DNA of 64,000 nucleotides from an uncultured Clostridia bacterium (GCA_947589005.1 CANPZO010000005.1:1-64000); one strand, 5' to 3'; positions 43,638-50,885 are shown, numbered from the stretch's first letter. The notes: generated from the letters alone by a model not told the origin. Translations and numbers: made by a program.

Positions 43638-44750
43638 ATGACTACTCTTGACAACGTGTTTCCCCAGATATACGATTTTGACGAATTGCTCCGTGCGCAC
43701 GAAAACGCCCGCAAGGGTAAACGATACCGGGACGACGTTATGCGTTTTACCAACCACCTGGAGGAAAACCTGATCGAACTGCAAAACGAATTGATCTGGG
43801 ATACATACCGGGTGGGACCGTATCGGAAATTTTACGTGCGGGAACCGAAGAAGCGGCTGGTGATGGCGCTGGAATACCGGGACAGGATTGTTCAATGGGC
43901 CATATACAACCAGCTAAATCCGTTCTACGACAAGACCTTCATCGAGGACAGCTATGCGTGCCGGATCGGGAAGGGCAGCCACAGGGCCGCCGACCGGCTG
44001 GCATACTGGCTGCGCCTGGTAAACCGCAAGCCCGGAAAATGGTATTATTTGAAACTGGATATTTCAAAATACTTTTACCGGGTGGACCACCGGGTCCTTG
44101 AAGATATCCTTGCGCACCGAATAAAGGATGACCGCCTTATGGGTCTGCTTCGCCGAATAATAAACAGCGAAGACACGAGGTTCGGACTTCCGGCAGGGAT
44201 AGGACCGGACGGGTGCCCGGATGATCTGTGGTTGTGGGACGTAGGTATGCCGATAGGAAATCTGACGTCACAGCTATTCGCCAACATCTACCTGAACGAA
44301 CTGGACCAATACTGCAAACACCGACTGCACACCCGATTTTATGAACGGTACATGGATGACACCACCATCCTGGACGACGACAAGGGGCGGCTTCGGGAAT
44401 GGCAGTATGCAATCGCAGAATTCCTGCGTGATAACCTGCGCCTGGACCTGAACAGCAAGACGGCGATCCGGCCAGCCGACAGCGGCATCGAATTTGTGGG
44501 ATACAGAATATGGCCCACGCACCGGAAGCTCCGCAAGCAGACGGCCCGGCGAATAATACGCCACACAAAGAACCTGTGCGCTCTTTTGGCGGCGGGAGAA
44601 ATATCACGGGAATCCTTCGACCGGACGGCGGCGTCCTATAAGGGCGTGCTGGAACGGTGCGACAGTTACGGGCTCAGGCAGCGACTGAATGAAATATACC
44701 TGGGAATGCGCCAAGAGGGAATCAGCCCCGGAATGGGGGTGACCACATGA
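43638..44750 (+). CDS. DGR reverse transcriptase
   Basis: 370 residues. Catalytic YMDD at 238-241, and the DGR-type motif 4 IGNLTSQ at 206-212 in place of the usual QGxxSP. Motif 3 is LKLDISKYFYRVDH, and the thumb contains GIEFVGYRIWPTHRKLRKQT. It copies the TR RNA with adenine-directed errors. A weak GGAAGGGG ribosome site precedes the ATG. Overlaps the next gene at ATGA. Confidence 0.96.
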   Translation: MTTLDNVFPQIYDFDELLRAHENARKGKRYRDDVMRFTNHLEENLIELQNELIWDTYRVGPYRKFYVREPKKRLVMALEYRDRIVQWAIYNQLNPFYDKTFIEDSYACRIGKGSHRAADRLAYWLRLVNRKPGKWYYLKLDISKYFYRVDHRVLEDILAHRIKDDRLMGLLRRIINSEDTRFGLPAGIGPDGCPDDLWLWDVGMPIGNLTSQLFANIYLNELDQYCKHRLHTRFYERYMDDTTILDDDKGRLREWQYAIAEFLRDNLRLDLNSKTAIRPADSGIEFVGYRIWPTHRKLRKQTARRIIRHTKNLCALLAAGEISRESFDRTAASYKGVLERCDSYGLRQRLNEIYLGMRQEGISPGMGVTT

Positions 44751-45100
44751 ACACAGCAATCACAGTTACACCCTCAATGCTGATCAGCGGCTTTATTGCT
44801 TTTTGCGCCGGGCTGTCCTGCATAGCGGGAGCCATCGGATGGGTGGTCAAAATGATACACGCAGCCAAGGCCCCGGCCAAAAGAGTGGACGAACGCCTGG
44901 AGGCGCTGGAGAACACCGTCGAGGACTACAAAGATTATTTCGACAACGACCAGCGACGGATGGAATCCATCGAAGCGGGGAGCCGGGTCACGCAAAAGGC
45001 CCTTCTCGCCTTGCTGTCCCACGGCATAGACGGCAACGACGTGGACGCCATGAGAGCAGCCAAGGCAGAATTACAGGAATATTTAATCGAACGCAACTGA
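44747..45100 (+). CDS. Membrane-anchored lysis-region protein, 117 aa
   Basis: One hydrophobic helix at residues 10-33 (MLISGFIAFCAGLSCIAGAI), then a coiled coil (DERLEALENTVEDYKDYF). A small protein of this layout commonly precedes holin and endolysin genes. It may be a holin accessory or antiholin. Confidence 0.68.
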   Translation: MNTAITVTPSMLISGFIAFCAGLSCIAGAIGWVVKMIHAAKAPAKRVDERLEALENTVEDYKDYFDNDQRRMESIEAGSRVTQKALLALLSHGIDGNDVDAMRAAKAELQEYLIERN

Positions 45101-45115
45101 AAGGGAGTGTAAGAA

Positions 45116-45463
45116 TTGAAAATCAACTGGATAGTACGGATAAAAAATAAATCCTTCTGGGTGGCGCTGATCCCCGCCGTGTTGATATTGATCCAGGCGG
45201 TGGCCTCCGTTTTCGGTTTCACGCTGGACTTCGGGACGCTGGGCGGCAACCTGCTGGCCGTGGTAAACGCCGTGTTCGCAGTGCTGGCCATCATCGGCAT
45301 AGTGACCGACCCAACCACCGAAGGGCTGGGAGACTCGGACCTCGCCATGACCTACGACGCACCGAAGCCAACGGACGCCGACACCCGAATAATGAATTAT
45401 TATGACAGCTATTACCCACGGCCTCCCTCCAACGGGACCGGCGCCGGGAGGGATAAGAAATGA
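45116..45463 (+). CDS. Holin (phi LC3-like)
   Basis: 115 residues from TTG 45116 after AGGGAG. The start KINWIVRIKNKSFWVALIPA and two hydrophobic segments (ALIPAVLILIQAVASVFGF and LLAVVNAVFAVLAIIGIV) with DPTTEGLGDSD after them are typical of the family. The C-terminus is long and charged. It opens the membrane for lysis. Confidence 0.87.
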   Translation: MKINWIVRIKNKSFWVALIPAVLILIQAVASVFGFTLDFGTLGGNLLAVVNAVFAVLAIIGIVTDPTTEGLGDSDLAMTYDAPKPTDADTRIMNYYDSYYPRPPSNGTGAGRDKK

Positions 45464-46377
45464 CGATCAGGGAAAACCTGTGCCCCGACAGCAAGTATAA
45501 AACAAAATGCCCCTACACCATGGCGCCGATTGGCGTCTGCATACACAACACCGCCAACGATGCCACGGCCAAGAACGAGGTCAGCTATATGCTGGGCAAC
45601 GGCAACAAAGTCAGCTACCACTATGCGGTGGATGACAAGGAGATCGTCCACGCCATACCCGACAATCGGAATGCCTGGCACGCCGGGGACGGCGGCAAGG
45701 GCACCGGCAACCGGAAATATATTTCGATAGAAATATGCTACTCCAAAAGCGGCGGGGCGAGGTTTGAAAAGGCCATGGACAACGCCGCCTGGCTGACGGC
45801 CAAGCTGCTGCGGGACCACGGCTGGGGCATAGCCAACGTGAAGAAGCACCAGGACTTCAGCGGGAAATACTGCCCTCACCGGATACTTGACGATTACGGC
45901 TGGGATTATTTCCTGAACTTGGTGCGGGCGGAGCTGGGTCAGGCGCCCGAAAGCACAGAGGACACGACGCCCCTGCTGCTGTACGGATACACCGGCGAGG
46001 CGGTGAAGCGGCTGCAGACCATATTAAACACTCAGGGCTTCGACCTGGAGGTGGACGGCAGCTTCGGACCGGCAACGCTGGCGGCGGTCAAGGCGTTTCA
46101 GGAAAACAACGGTCTGGACCCGGACGGCAAGGTCGGCCCCCTGACCTGGGGCAAGCTGCTGAACGCAGCACCGGCGACGGCTTCAGGCTTCGCCAGCTAC
46201 CTGGTACGGGTCACGGCAGCGGTGCTGAACGTCCGCAAGGGGCCGGGGACCGGATACGGCATCAGTACCACGATCCGCAAGGGCGAGGTCTACACCATAG
46301 TGGACGCCCAGGGCGGCTGGGGCAAGCTGAAATCCGGTGCCGGGTGGATAAACCTGGCATACACGGCCAGGAAGTAA
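45460..46377 (+). CDS. Endolysin: amidase + PG-binding + SH3
   Basis: 305 residues. Residues 15-150 are an N-acetylmuramoyl-L-alanine amidase (IGVCIHNTAND, HAGDGGKGTGNRKYI, HQDFSGKYCPHRI: zinc ligands His, His, Cys). Residues 165-230 are a peptidoglycan-binding domain (VKRLQTILNTQGFDLEVDGS). Residues 240-303 are a bacterial SH3 domain (LNVRKGPGTGYGI). No signal peptide, so it depends on the holin. Confidence 0.93.
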   Translation: MTIRENLCPDSKYKTKCPYTMAPIGVCIHNTANDATAKNEVSYMLGNGNKVSYHYAVDDKEIVHAIPDNRNAWHAGDGGKGTGNRKYISIEICYSKSGGARFEKAMDNAAWLTAKLLRDHGWGIANVKKHQDFSGKYCPHRILDDYGWDYFLNLVRAELGQAPESTEDTTPLLLYGYTGEAVKRLQTILNTQGFDLEVDGSFGPATLAAVKAFQENNGLDPDGKVGPLTWGKLLNAAPATASGFASYLVRVTAAVLNVRKGPGTGYGISTTIRKGEVYTIVDAQGGWGKLKSGAGWINLAYTARK

Positions 46378-46390
46378 CACAAAAAAACAG

Positions 46391-46420
46391 GACAGGCGCC
46401 GCCCGTGCGCCTGTCTTTTA
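46391..46420 (+). terminator. Terminator after lysis genes
   Basis: GACAGGCGC (46391-46399) pairs with GCGCCTGTC (46407-46415), followed by TTTT. It closes the late operon and separates it from the leftward accessory genes. Confidence 0.85.
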
Positions 46421-46527
46421 CTTTGCCCCCGTGAGGCCACCAGCGGCCCCGTGAGCGGTTTTTTATTTCGGGAATACAACTTTATATTGGCGCCCCCGTC
46501 CGGGGGACTTTTTTCCGGTGGAAAAAA

Positions 46528-46725
46528 CTAAATCGCTTTGAACCCATGCCGGGAAAGATACGCCTGCGCCTGGTTCTCTTGCGAGAAGGTACGGCTTTTT
46601 AGTTTCTGGCGGTCCCGGCCAAGGACCACCGTTTCACCGATACCCTGTATAATCCATTGCAGCCGCCCGTTTTTGTTGATGGGGTTGAAATATATTTTGT
46701 CGCCGTTAGCGTTTGCCATTTTCAT
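46528..46725 (-). CDS. Small accessory protein, 65 aa
   Basis: Last gene of a leftward three-gene cluster, with GGAGGT upstream. NKNGRLQWIIQGIGETVVLG, then TFSQENQAQAYLSRHGFKAI, suggests a small beta-alpha fold. No family recognised. Expressed from the promoter at 47486-47514, so probably during lysogeny or under the local regulator. Confidence 0.62.
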   Translation of the reverse strand: MKMANANGDKIYFNPINKNGRLQWIIQGIGETVVLGRDRQKLKSRTFSQENQAQAYLSRHGFKAI

Positions 46726-46727
46726 AA

Positions 46728-47105
46728 TCAGACCTCCTTTTCAGACTTGCCTTCTTGTTTGCCGAACTCACGGTTGAGGACCTCGACCACTCCCATGGCC
46801 ATCTGCTGGGCCTCGAGGAATTTTTTAAACTCCTCCGCATCCAGCGCCCCATAAGACGTGGTTTGAATTTCAAAGTGGGAAACCCTGCAGTCATACCAGT
46901 TGTCCCGATAATAAATCTCGGGAAGATAACAGTTTTCACCGGGGACCCTGACCGGCGTACATTCATAATTGGTGATTGCCGTCCCGTTGGAATAAAAGGA
47001 TTTGAATTCGGTTACCGCATAGCCGCCGATAGAATAATCGGTTCGGGTACAGTAACGGCCATCAGCGGTGACACGTGTTTTTTCGTCGATAAGCTCAAGT
47101 TTCAT
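46728..47105 (-). CDS. Accessory protein, 125 aa
   Basis: ATG 47105 is taken because GAAAGGATG lies just upstream; a longer frame to 47189 has no ribosome site. The sequence starts with beta strands (KLELIDEKTRVTADGRYC) and ends with a charged helix (EEFKKFLEAQQMAMGVVEVL). Function unknown. Confidence 0.62.
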   Translation of the reverse strand: MKLELIDEKTRVTADGRYCTRTDYSIGGYAVTEFKSFYSNGTAITNYECTPVRVPGENCYLPEIYYRDNWYDCRVSHFEIQTTSYGALDAEEFKKFLEAQQMAMGVVEVLNREFGKQEGKSEKEV

Positions 47106-47185
47106 TTTTATACATCCTTTCCAGAATAGCGTGGTCGGGGTTGTGACCGGCCCTCCCGCATTACCGGCCCCCGAGGGGGGAGCCG

Positions 47186-47437
47186 TCACTCTGCGTTATA
47201 GCGAACCAAAAATTCACGCCACTCACAAACAGTCATTGCCAAACAGCCTATGCGTAGCTGCCTTTGCAGATATTTGATTATGCTCTTGCCAAAACGTGAA
47301 GTTTCCGCATCTATAACTCCCCGTCCGTAGGCTTCGGCGAGCTCGTGAAGCTTTTTGTCCAAAACCATTTCGGCATTGTCCCCGGAGTAAACCGCAGATA
47401 CTAAATTTGTTGCAATCGCCATTTTATCGACCATCAT
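47186..47437 (-). CDS. Accessory protein, 83 aa
   Basis: First gene of the leftward cluster, with AAAGGAGAAC upstream. All-helical, with HELAEAYGRGVIDAETSRFG and KYLQRQLRIGCLAMTVCEW. No domain recognised. Confidence 0.62.
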   Translation of the reverse strand: MMVDKMAIATNLVSAVYSGDNAEMVLDKKLHELAEAYGRGVIDAETSRFGKSIIKYLQRQLRIGCLAMTVCEWREFLVRYNAE

Positions 47438-47460
47438 GATGTTCTCCTTTCAAAATTTTT

Positions 47461-47560
47461 ATTTCCCTTTCCTGTTTACATCTATATTATAACATTCAAG
47501 TGAGTGTTTATCAATAGCAATGTTGCACAAATATAAAGTCATGTGATTGTTTATTTTGAC
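47461..47560 (-). promoter_or_regulatory. Promoter/operator repeat, copy A
   Basis: A 100-bp block 94% identical to 48890-48989. On the minus strand it carries TTGATA (47514-47509), a 17-bp spacer and TATAAT (47491-47486), driving the three-gene cluster. The spacer holds an imperfect dyad, AACATTCA/TGAGTGTT. Another TGATTGTTTA half-site lies at about 47544-47553. These are likely regulator sites. Confidence 0.75.
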
Positions 47561-47563
47561 GGA

Positions 47564-47592
47564 TTGACAAAAACGTGCACGTGAGTTATAAT
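47564..47592 (+). promoter_or_regulatory. Promoter of HTH regulator with internal palindrome
   Basis: TTGACA (47564-47569), 17 bp, TATAAT (47587-47592). The palindrome ACGTGCACGT (47573-47582) fills the spacer, a natural place for autorepression. Confidence 0.82.
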
Positions 47593-47615
47593 AATAATGA
47601 ATGGAGGCGACAGCA

Positions 47616-47873
47616 ATGCCAAGAAGAATAACGATCACCGACAACATGACCCCGCTGGCCACGAAGCTGGTCGAGGCCAACATGACCAAAAAAGCCCTTT
47701 CCGAAAAAAGCGGCGTCCCCTTGGGCACCATAGACCAATGGGTGCGCCGGATAAGGGTCCCCCGTGACGTGTACCAGCTATACAAGGTGGCCCAGGCGCT
47801 GGACTGCCGGATCGAAGACATCATCGAGCCGGAGCTGGCGGAGGCAGAAAAAAAGGAGGGCCGGGGGGTATGA
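47616..47873 (+). CDS. Small XRE-like HTH regulator, 85 aa
   Basis: ATG 47616 follows GGAGG by 8 bp; the ATG at 47601 precedes that site. The HTH is NMTKKALSEKSGVPLGTIDQ, followed by WVRRIRVPRDVYQLYKVAQA and an acidic end. It faces the leftward cluster, so it probably controls both the promoters at 47486-47592 and the related one at 48915-48943. Confidence 0.78.
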   Translation: MPRRITITDNMTPLATKLVEANMTKKALSEKSGVPLGTIDQWVRRIRVPRDVYQLYKVAQALDCRIEDIIEPELAEAEKKEGRGV

Positions 47874-48115
47874 CCGATCTGAACGGTTTGGAAAATTTCG
47901 CCAAGGCGGGAGCGGCTGCCGGAATAACACTCGACGAAGTGGCCCGGCACCTTCAGGCGATACTCGGAGGGCTGCCTCCGATGGCCCCCGGCGAGACCGA
48001 AGCCCTGATCCGGATGAACCCGAGCCTTTCAAGGTTCCAACGCTGGCGGCTGATCCGGTGGCTTCGGCGCACAAAAAAACGGGGCAAAGGTATTGACACC
48101 GCCCCGTCGATATGA
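47870..48115 (+). CDS. Small accessory protein, 81 aa
   Basis: Overlaps the HTH gene at ATGA, so the two are cotranslated. The N-terminal helix (GITLDEVARHLQAILGGLPP) and very basic C-terminus (RFQRWRLIRWLRRTKKRGKG) suggest nucleic-acid contact. Its 3' end contains the -35 and most of the spacer of the next promoter. No family known. Confidence 0.6.
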   Translation: MTDLNGLENFAKAGAAAGITLDEVARHLQAILGGLPPMAPGETEALIRMNPSLSRFQRWRLIRWLRRTKKRGKGIDTAPSI

Positions 48116-48121
48116 TATAAT
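48093..48121 (+). promoter_or_regulatory. Consensus promoter of candidate small RNA
   Basis: TTGACA (48093-48098), 17-bp spacer, TATAAT (48116-48121): a perfect sigma-A promoter located inside the end of the preceding gene. No protein gene lies in its path. Confidence 0.88.
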
Positions 48122-48127
48122 ATAAAC

Positions 48128-48220
48128 ACCGTGGTATTCTAAGACAGCCCCCTCGCCAACTTGCCCTTGGCCGGGGGCTGTAAACGCAAAAGCGGCGGAT
48201 GAACCGCCGCCTGTTTTTTT
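48128..48220 (+). ncRNA. Candidate ~93-nt prophage small RNA
   Basis: Starts 6-7 nt after a perfect promoter. The first stem-loop pairs ACAGCCCCC (48144-48152) with GGGGGCTGT (48173-48181), with an inner GCCAA/TTGGC stem. A linker follows. A terminator hairpin pairs GCGGCGG (48192-48198) with CCGCCGC (48204-48210), followed by seven T. No ribosome site or reading frame. The end abuts the stop of the convergent gene at 48219. Target unknown. Confidence 0.72.
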
Positions 48221-48827
48221 ATTTTTCAAGCCTGGACAACTCATTCACGGCCCAGTCGTAGTCTTCACGGCTATAAACATAGGGAACATAACCCTCGCCG
48301 CCCTCGTTGTTGACGTTGTTGAATTCAACCATGATCCGCTTGGCCTCTTTGCGGGTTTCAGGCTTAACTCCCTGGGCCTCGAAAGCCGCTATAATTTTTC
48401 GGCAGTCTTCGACGGTTTCGGCGTTCCTGCGGGCCTGCTCCTCGGCTTCTTCTTTTGCCAGGAATTCAGCTACCTCGGCGGGGGTGCCTTCGGCAATAGC
48501 CTCATCGAGCAGTTTCTGAATGGCGTCCCCATACATCGCAGGAAAACCGACCCGGAGACCTTTGATCCCCTGATAACCCGGATGTTCGGGCAAATCCATA
48601 ACCTTCCAAAATGAGCGTTCGCCGATGCTGTCAACCCACACACCATCTACATACGCCGCTACCTCCGCATCGTAAAGAACTATTGATTTGTCAATGAAGT
48701 GCTGCACCTGGCAGGGGCCGTACAACCGGCTATAGTGTACCAACTCTGCCTTATAGTGGATTTCCAGCCTAAACGCCTTGCCGTTGTTGGTCCATTCAAA
48801 AACCTTTTTTTCACAATCCTTTTTCAT
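48219..48827 (-). CDS. Accessory protein, 202 aa
   Basis: Start after GAAAGGATG, driven by the promoter in repeat copy B. The N-terminal half is beta-rich (KAFRLEIHYKAELVHYSRLY). The middle is a helical charged region (AEFLAKEEAEEQARRNAETV), and the C-terminus has YVPYVYSREDYDWAVNELSR. No recognised domain. Its separate but related promoter suggests the same regulation as the cluster at 46528-47437. Confidence 0.68.
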   Translation of the reverse strand: MKKDCEKKVFEWTNNGKAFRLEIHYKAELVHYSRLYGPCQVQHFIDKSIVLYDAEVAAYVDGVWVDSIGERSFWKVMDLPEHPGYQGIKGLRVGFPAMYGDAIQKLLDEAIAEGTPAEVAEFLAKEEAEEQARRNAETVEDCRKIIAAFEAQGVKPETRKEAKRIMVEFNNVNNEGGEGYVPYVYSREDYDWAVNELSRLEK

Positions 48828-48889
48828 TCTGATACATCCTTTCTTTTTTTCATTTTACCACCCAGAGGGCGGATTGTCAACTATTTTTT

Positions 48890-48989
48890 ATTTCCCTTTC
48901 CTGTTTACATTTATATTATAACATTCATGCGACTGTTTATCAATAGTAATGTTGCACAAATATAAAGTCACGTGATTGTTTATTTTGAC
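48890..48989 (-). promoter_or_regulatory. Promoter/operator repeat, copy B
   Basis: Matches 47461-47560 with six substitutions. Minus-strand TTGATA (48943-48938), 17 bp, TATAAT (48920-48915) drive the 202-aa gene. The dyad in the spacer is less symmetric (AACATTCA/CGACTGTT), and CACGTGATTGTTTA is kept upstream. Confidence 0.75.
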
Positions 48990-48990
48990 A

Positions 48991-49027
48991 ACAAAAAAGA
49001 CGCCCGAAATACCGAGCGTCTTTTTGT
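48991..49027. terminator. Bidirectional terminator at right prophage end
   Basis: AAAAAGACGC pairs with GCGTCTTTTT, with T-runs on both strands. In the circular phage it would stand just after the recombinase stop codon. In the lysogen it can also end tRNA-Glu transcription. Confidence 0.82.
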
Positions 49028-49132
49028 TTACCGCCATTTTTCAGGCAGCGCCATATCCAGAACGAACACTGAACCGATAAAATATATGATCGGGGGGTTC
49101 GCCTGGTTCAGCAATGGTGACCCCACGGGGAG
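49028..49132 (-). pseudogene. Displaced 3' end of the recombinase gene
   Basis: Reading leftward from the att core, in the same phase as the recombinase, gives LPVGSPLLNQANPPIIYFIG, then SVFVLDMALPEKWR and a TAA at 49030-49028. That is 34 codons without a start, directly followed by a terminator. Joined to codon 499 of the recombinase across the core it completes a 533-residue protein. In the lysogen it is an untranslated fragment downstream of the tRNA. Confidence 0.8.
49115..49132. other. attR core, 18 bp
   Basis: Second copy of the core, within the tRNA-Glu gene (T-arm 3' strand, acceptor and CCA). The tRNA is left intact on this side. Confidence 0.9.
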
Positions 49133-49190
49133 TCGAACCCCGGTCTTCGCCGTGAGAGGGCGACGTCCTAGGCCACTAGACTATGGAGCC
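49115..49190 (-). tRNA. tRNA-Glu (CTC anticodon)
   Basis: 76 nt including encoded CCA. Acceptor GGCTCCA pairs with TGGGGTC (two G-T pairs). The anticodon stem TCGCC/GGCGA encloses the loop CTCTCAC with anticodon CTC, and the T-loop is GTTCGACTC. It is the prophage integration target and remains whole. Confidence 0.95.
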
Positions 49191-49209
49191 GTTTTGTGAC
49201 TGCCTGATT

Positions 49210-49238
49210 ATTATAGCATGACGGCCGAGGTTTGTCAA
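49210..49238 (-). promoter_or_regulatory. tRNA-Glu promoter
   Basis: Minus-strand TTGACA (49238-49233), 17 bp, TATAAT (49215-49210). Transcription would start about 13 nt before the mature tRNA end. Confidence 0.88.
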
Positions 49239-49274
49239 GCACTTTTTTAATTTTTTTTTAAATTTTTTTTGACC

Positions 49275-50747
49275 TTAAAACACGCCCGGTATATCCGGCC
49301 CGCAGTAAAGACGCACCAACGCTCCGTCGGGGAAGCTGTCCGTCCGGCGGGAGGTCACCGCGTAGACGCGGCCGGCGCACACGCCGCCCATCACCTCGGC
49401 AAAGACCTCGGCCCCGCAGTGGAGCCTGTCCACGTCGGCGGCTATCACCAGACCGTACTCCCCTATCTTTTCCGCCAGCCAAAAGCCCGTTCGCGGCCCG
49501 AGCAGAGCCACGTCCACCCGACCGGTGGGATAGACGCTGTCATCGGTTATGGCGGGGACGGCGCTTTCGTCAAGGCCCAGCATACCGGAAATACGGCCGC
49601 GCCAGCGGCGGACGGCTCCGCTCTCGGTGGCGAGCACGAGGGTGCTGAGGCCCAGCTCGGCTATGACCCCGCACATGAGACGGGTCTTGCCGCTGCCGAC
49701 GGGGGCGCTGACCGTGCCGAAGTCACGGCTCAATATGCGGCGGACCGACTGCGCCTGACCGCCGGTAAGGGATATACCGCCGGTTGCGGCGGGAGTACGG
49801 CGGCGGCCGTCCACAAGCTCAAGCCTGAGACCGGCGGCCTTAAGCTCCTCAAAAACTCCCCTCGGCAGCCTGAGCCTGCGGCCCGAAAGTTCGGCATGGT
49901 ATCGGAAGGCCGGACGGTATCCGGCGCTCTCGCGGCACGGCTCCGAATTGGGTATGCCGGCGGCCGAGCAGAGGGCCGCCAGCCCCAGGGGACTTATCCC
50001 AGCGGTGTCGATATACAGGCTGTCGCACAGCTCCGCCCGAAGCACCGGCGGAAAATCGCTTTTCGCGGGTCGGGTGGAGATGTCCTTCGGGGCGGACTGG
50101 ACGGTCGCTTTAAGCGTTTCGTCCCGAACGGGCCTGAGTTCATCGTCGGTAAAGACGGAAAAGCCCTTTTCCCTGTGGAACAAGGGCAGCATAACCGGAA
50201 ACCCGAAGCCGCCGTCGGGAGCCGCGGAGGGCCATACCCGGCCCCAAGGCTCAAAGGGCGGGCCGCCCACGGCCACGGCCGCCTCCCGCAGCAAATCAAA
50301 GGCCGGTTCCGCCGCCCGAAGAGGCGAAAGCGGCCTGTCGTAGAACAGCCAAAGCCTGCCCGCGCCCCCGAAATCCGTCATCTCGCACAGGTGGGCGAGG
50401 CCGTTCTCCCGGCAGAGCGCCGCCAGTATTTGCAATCTCGGGCGGAAATCGGTCCCCCTGAGCTCAATGACCGCGAAGCGGCAGAGACCGTCCTCATCGA
50501 CCGGGTAAATTCCCATCGCCGCCCGTCCCTCCAGATGGTCCTCAACGGCCCTGACGGTCAGCGGCTCATAGCCACCGCCGCGGCACCGGCCGCAGTCGGG
50601 GAAGCCCGGCCCGCAGTCCCTTGTCGGCGAATTGCAGACCCGACGCCAGCCCTCCTCCCCGGAGGGCGTTTTATAATGAACCGTGCAGACGCCGCGCCGT
50701 CCGCCCAAAAGCCGCCCAAACTGTTCAAAAAGCTCGTCCGCCGTCAC
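49275..50747 (-). CDS. Degenerate TOTE-type primase-helicase protein
   Basis: 490 residues. The N-terminus has a cysteine cluster (RVCNSPTRDCGPGFPDCGRC). Residues 75-235 resemble the archaeo-eukaryotic primase domain of TOTE conflict systems. The catalytic DxD is replaced by IEL (94-96), and the usual SGxGxHxW by GGAGRLWLF (127-135). A helicase lobe follows with intact Walker A (APVGSGKT near 347-354) but ADVD in place of DEAD/DEAH. The second helicase lobe and nuclease parts usual in these systems are missing. The frame is intact and GC-rich, so the gene may have taken a new role. The TOTE link is from motif order. Confidence 0.68.
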   Translation of the reverse strand: MTADELFEQFGRLLGGRRGVCTVHYKTPSGEEGWRRVCNSPTRDCGPGFPDCGRCRGGGYEPLTVRAVEDHLEGRAAMGIYPVDEDGLCRFAVIELRGTDFRPRLQILAALCRENGLAHLCEMTDFGGAGRLWLFYDRPLSPLRAAEPAFDLLREAAVAVGGPPFEPWGRVWPSAAPDGGFGFPVMLPLFHREKGFSVFTDDELRPVRDETLKATVQSAPKDISTRPAKSDFPPVLRAELCDSLYIDTAGISPLGLAALCSAAGIPNSEPCRESAGYRPAFRYHAELSGRRLRLPRGVFEELKAAGLRLELVDGRRRTPAATGGISLTGGQAQSVRRILSRDFGTVSAPVGSGKTRLMCGVIAELGLSTLVLATESGAVRRWRGRISGMLGLDESAVPAITDDSVYPTGRVDVALLGPRTGFWLAEKIGEYGLVIAADVDRLHCGAEVFAEVMGGVCAGRVYAVTSRRTDSFPDGALVRLYCGPDIPGVF

Positions 50748-50819
50748 CGAAGCCGCCTCCCCGCAAAAAAATATCTAAGATAATTCTACCACAGCGGCGG
50801 ATTATTGTCAAATTAAATG

Positions 50820-50848
50820 TTGACATTTTTTTCGCTTTGTGTTATTCT
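50820..50848 (+). promoter_or_regulatory. DAHP synthase promoter
   Basis: TTGACA (50820-50825), 17 bp, TATTCT (50843-50848). No attenuator or T-box is visible in the short leader. Confidence 0.8.
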
Positions 50849-50885
50849 AATAGAAGCGAATTTCAATCAAAGGAGTAAATTTACC

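Larger units (their letters stand above)
224..49132. mobile_element. Complete prophage, P2-tailed myovirus with DGR, in tRNA-Glu
   Basis: The element is bounded by two exact 18-bp copies of the 3' end of a tRNA-Glu gene, at 224-241 and 49115-49132. Between them lie integration, lysogeny, replication, packaging, head, contractile tail, retroelement, lysis and accessory modules in the order usual for temperate phages. I see no frameshift or stop interrupting a structural gene, so it may be functional. The serine recombinase reads across the left boundary, and its displaced 3' end sits at the right boundary. Head genes are lambda/HK97-like and tail genes P2-like, so it is a mosaic. Confidence 0.93.

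Noticed and set aside
49269-50783. Open frame of 504 codons on the plus strand opposite the TOTE-like gene
   Set aside because: The minus-strand product has ordered domains and Walker A. The plus product is Arg/Gly/Pro-rich without motifs.
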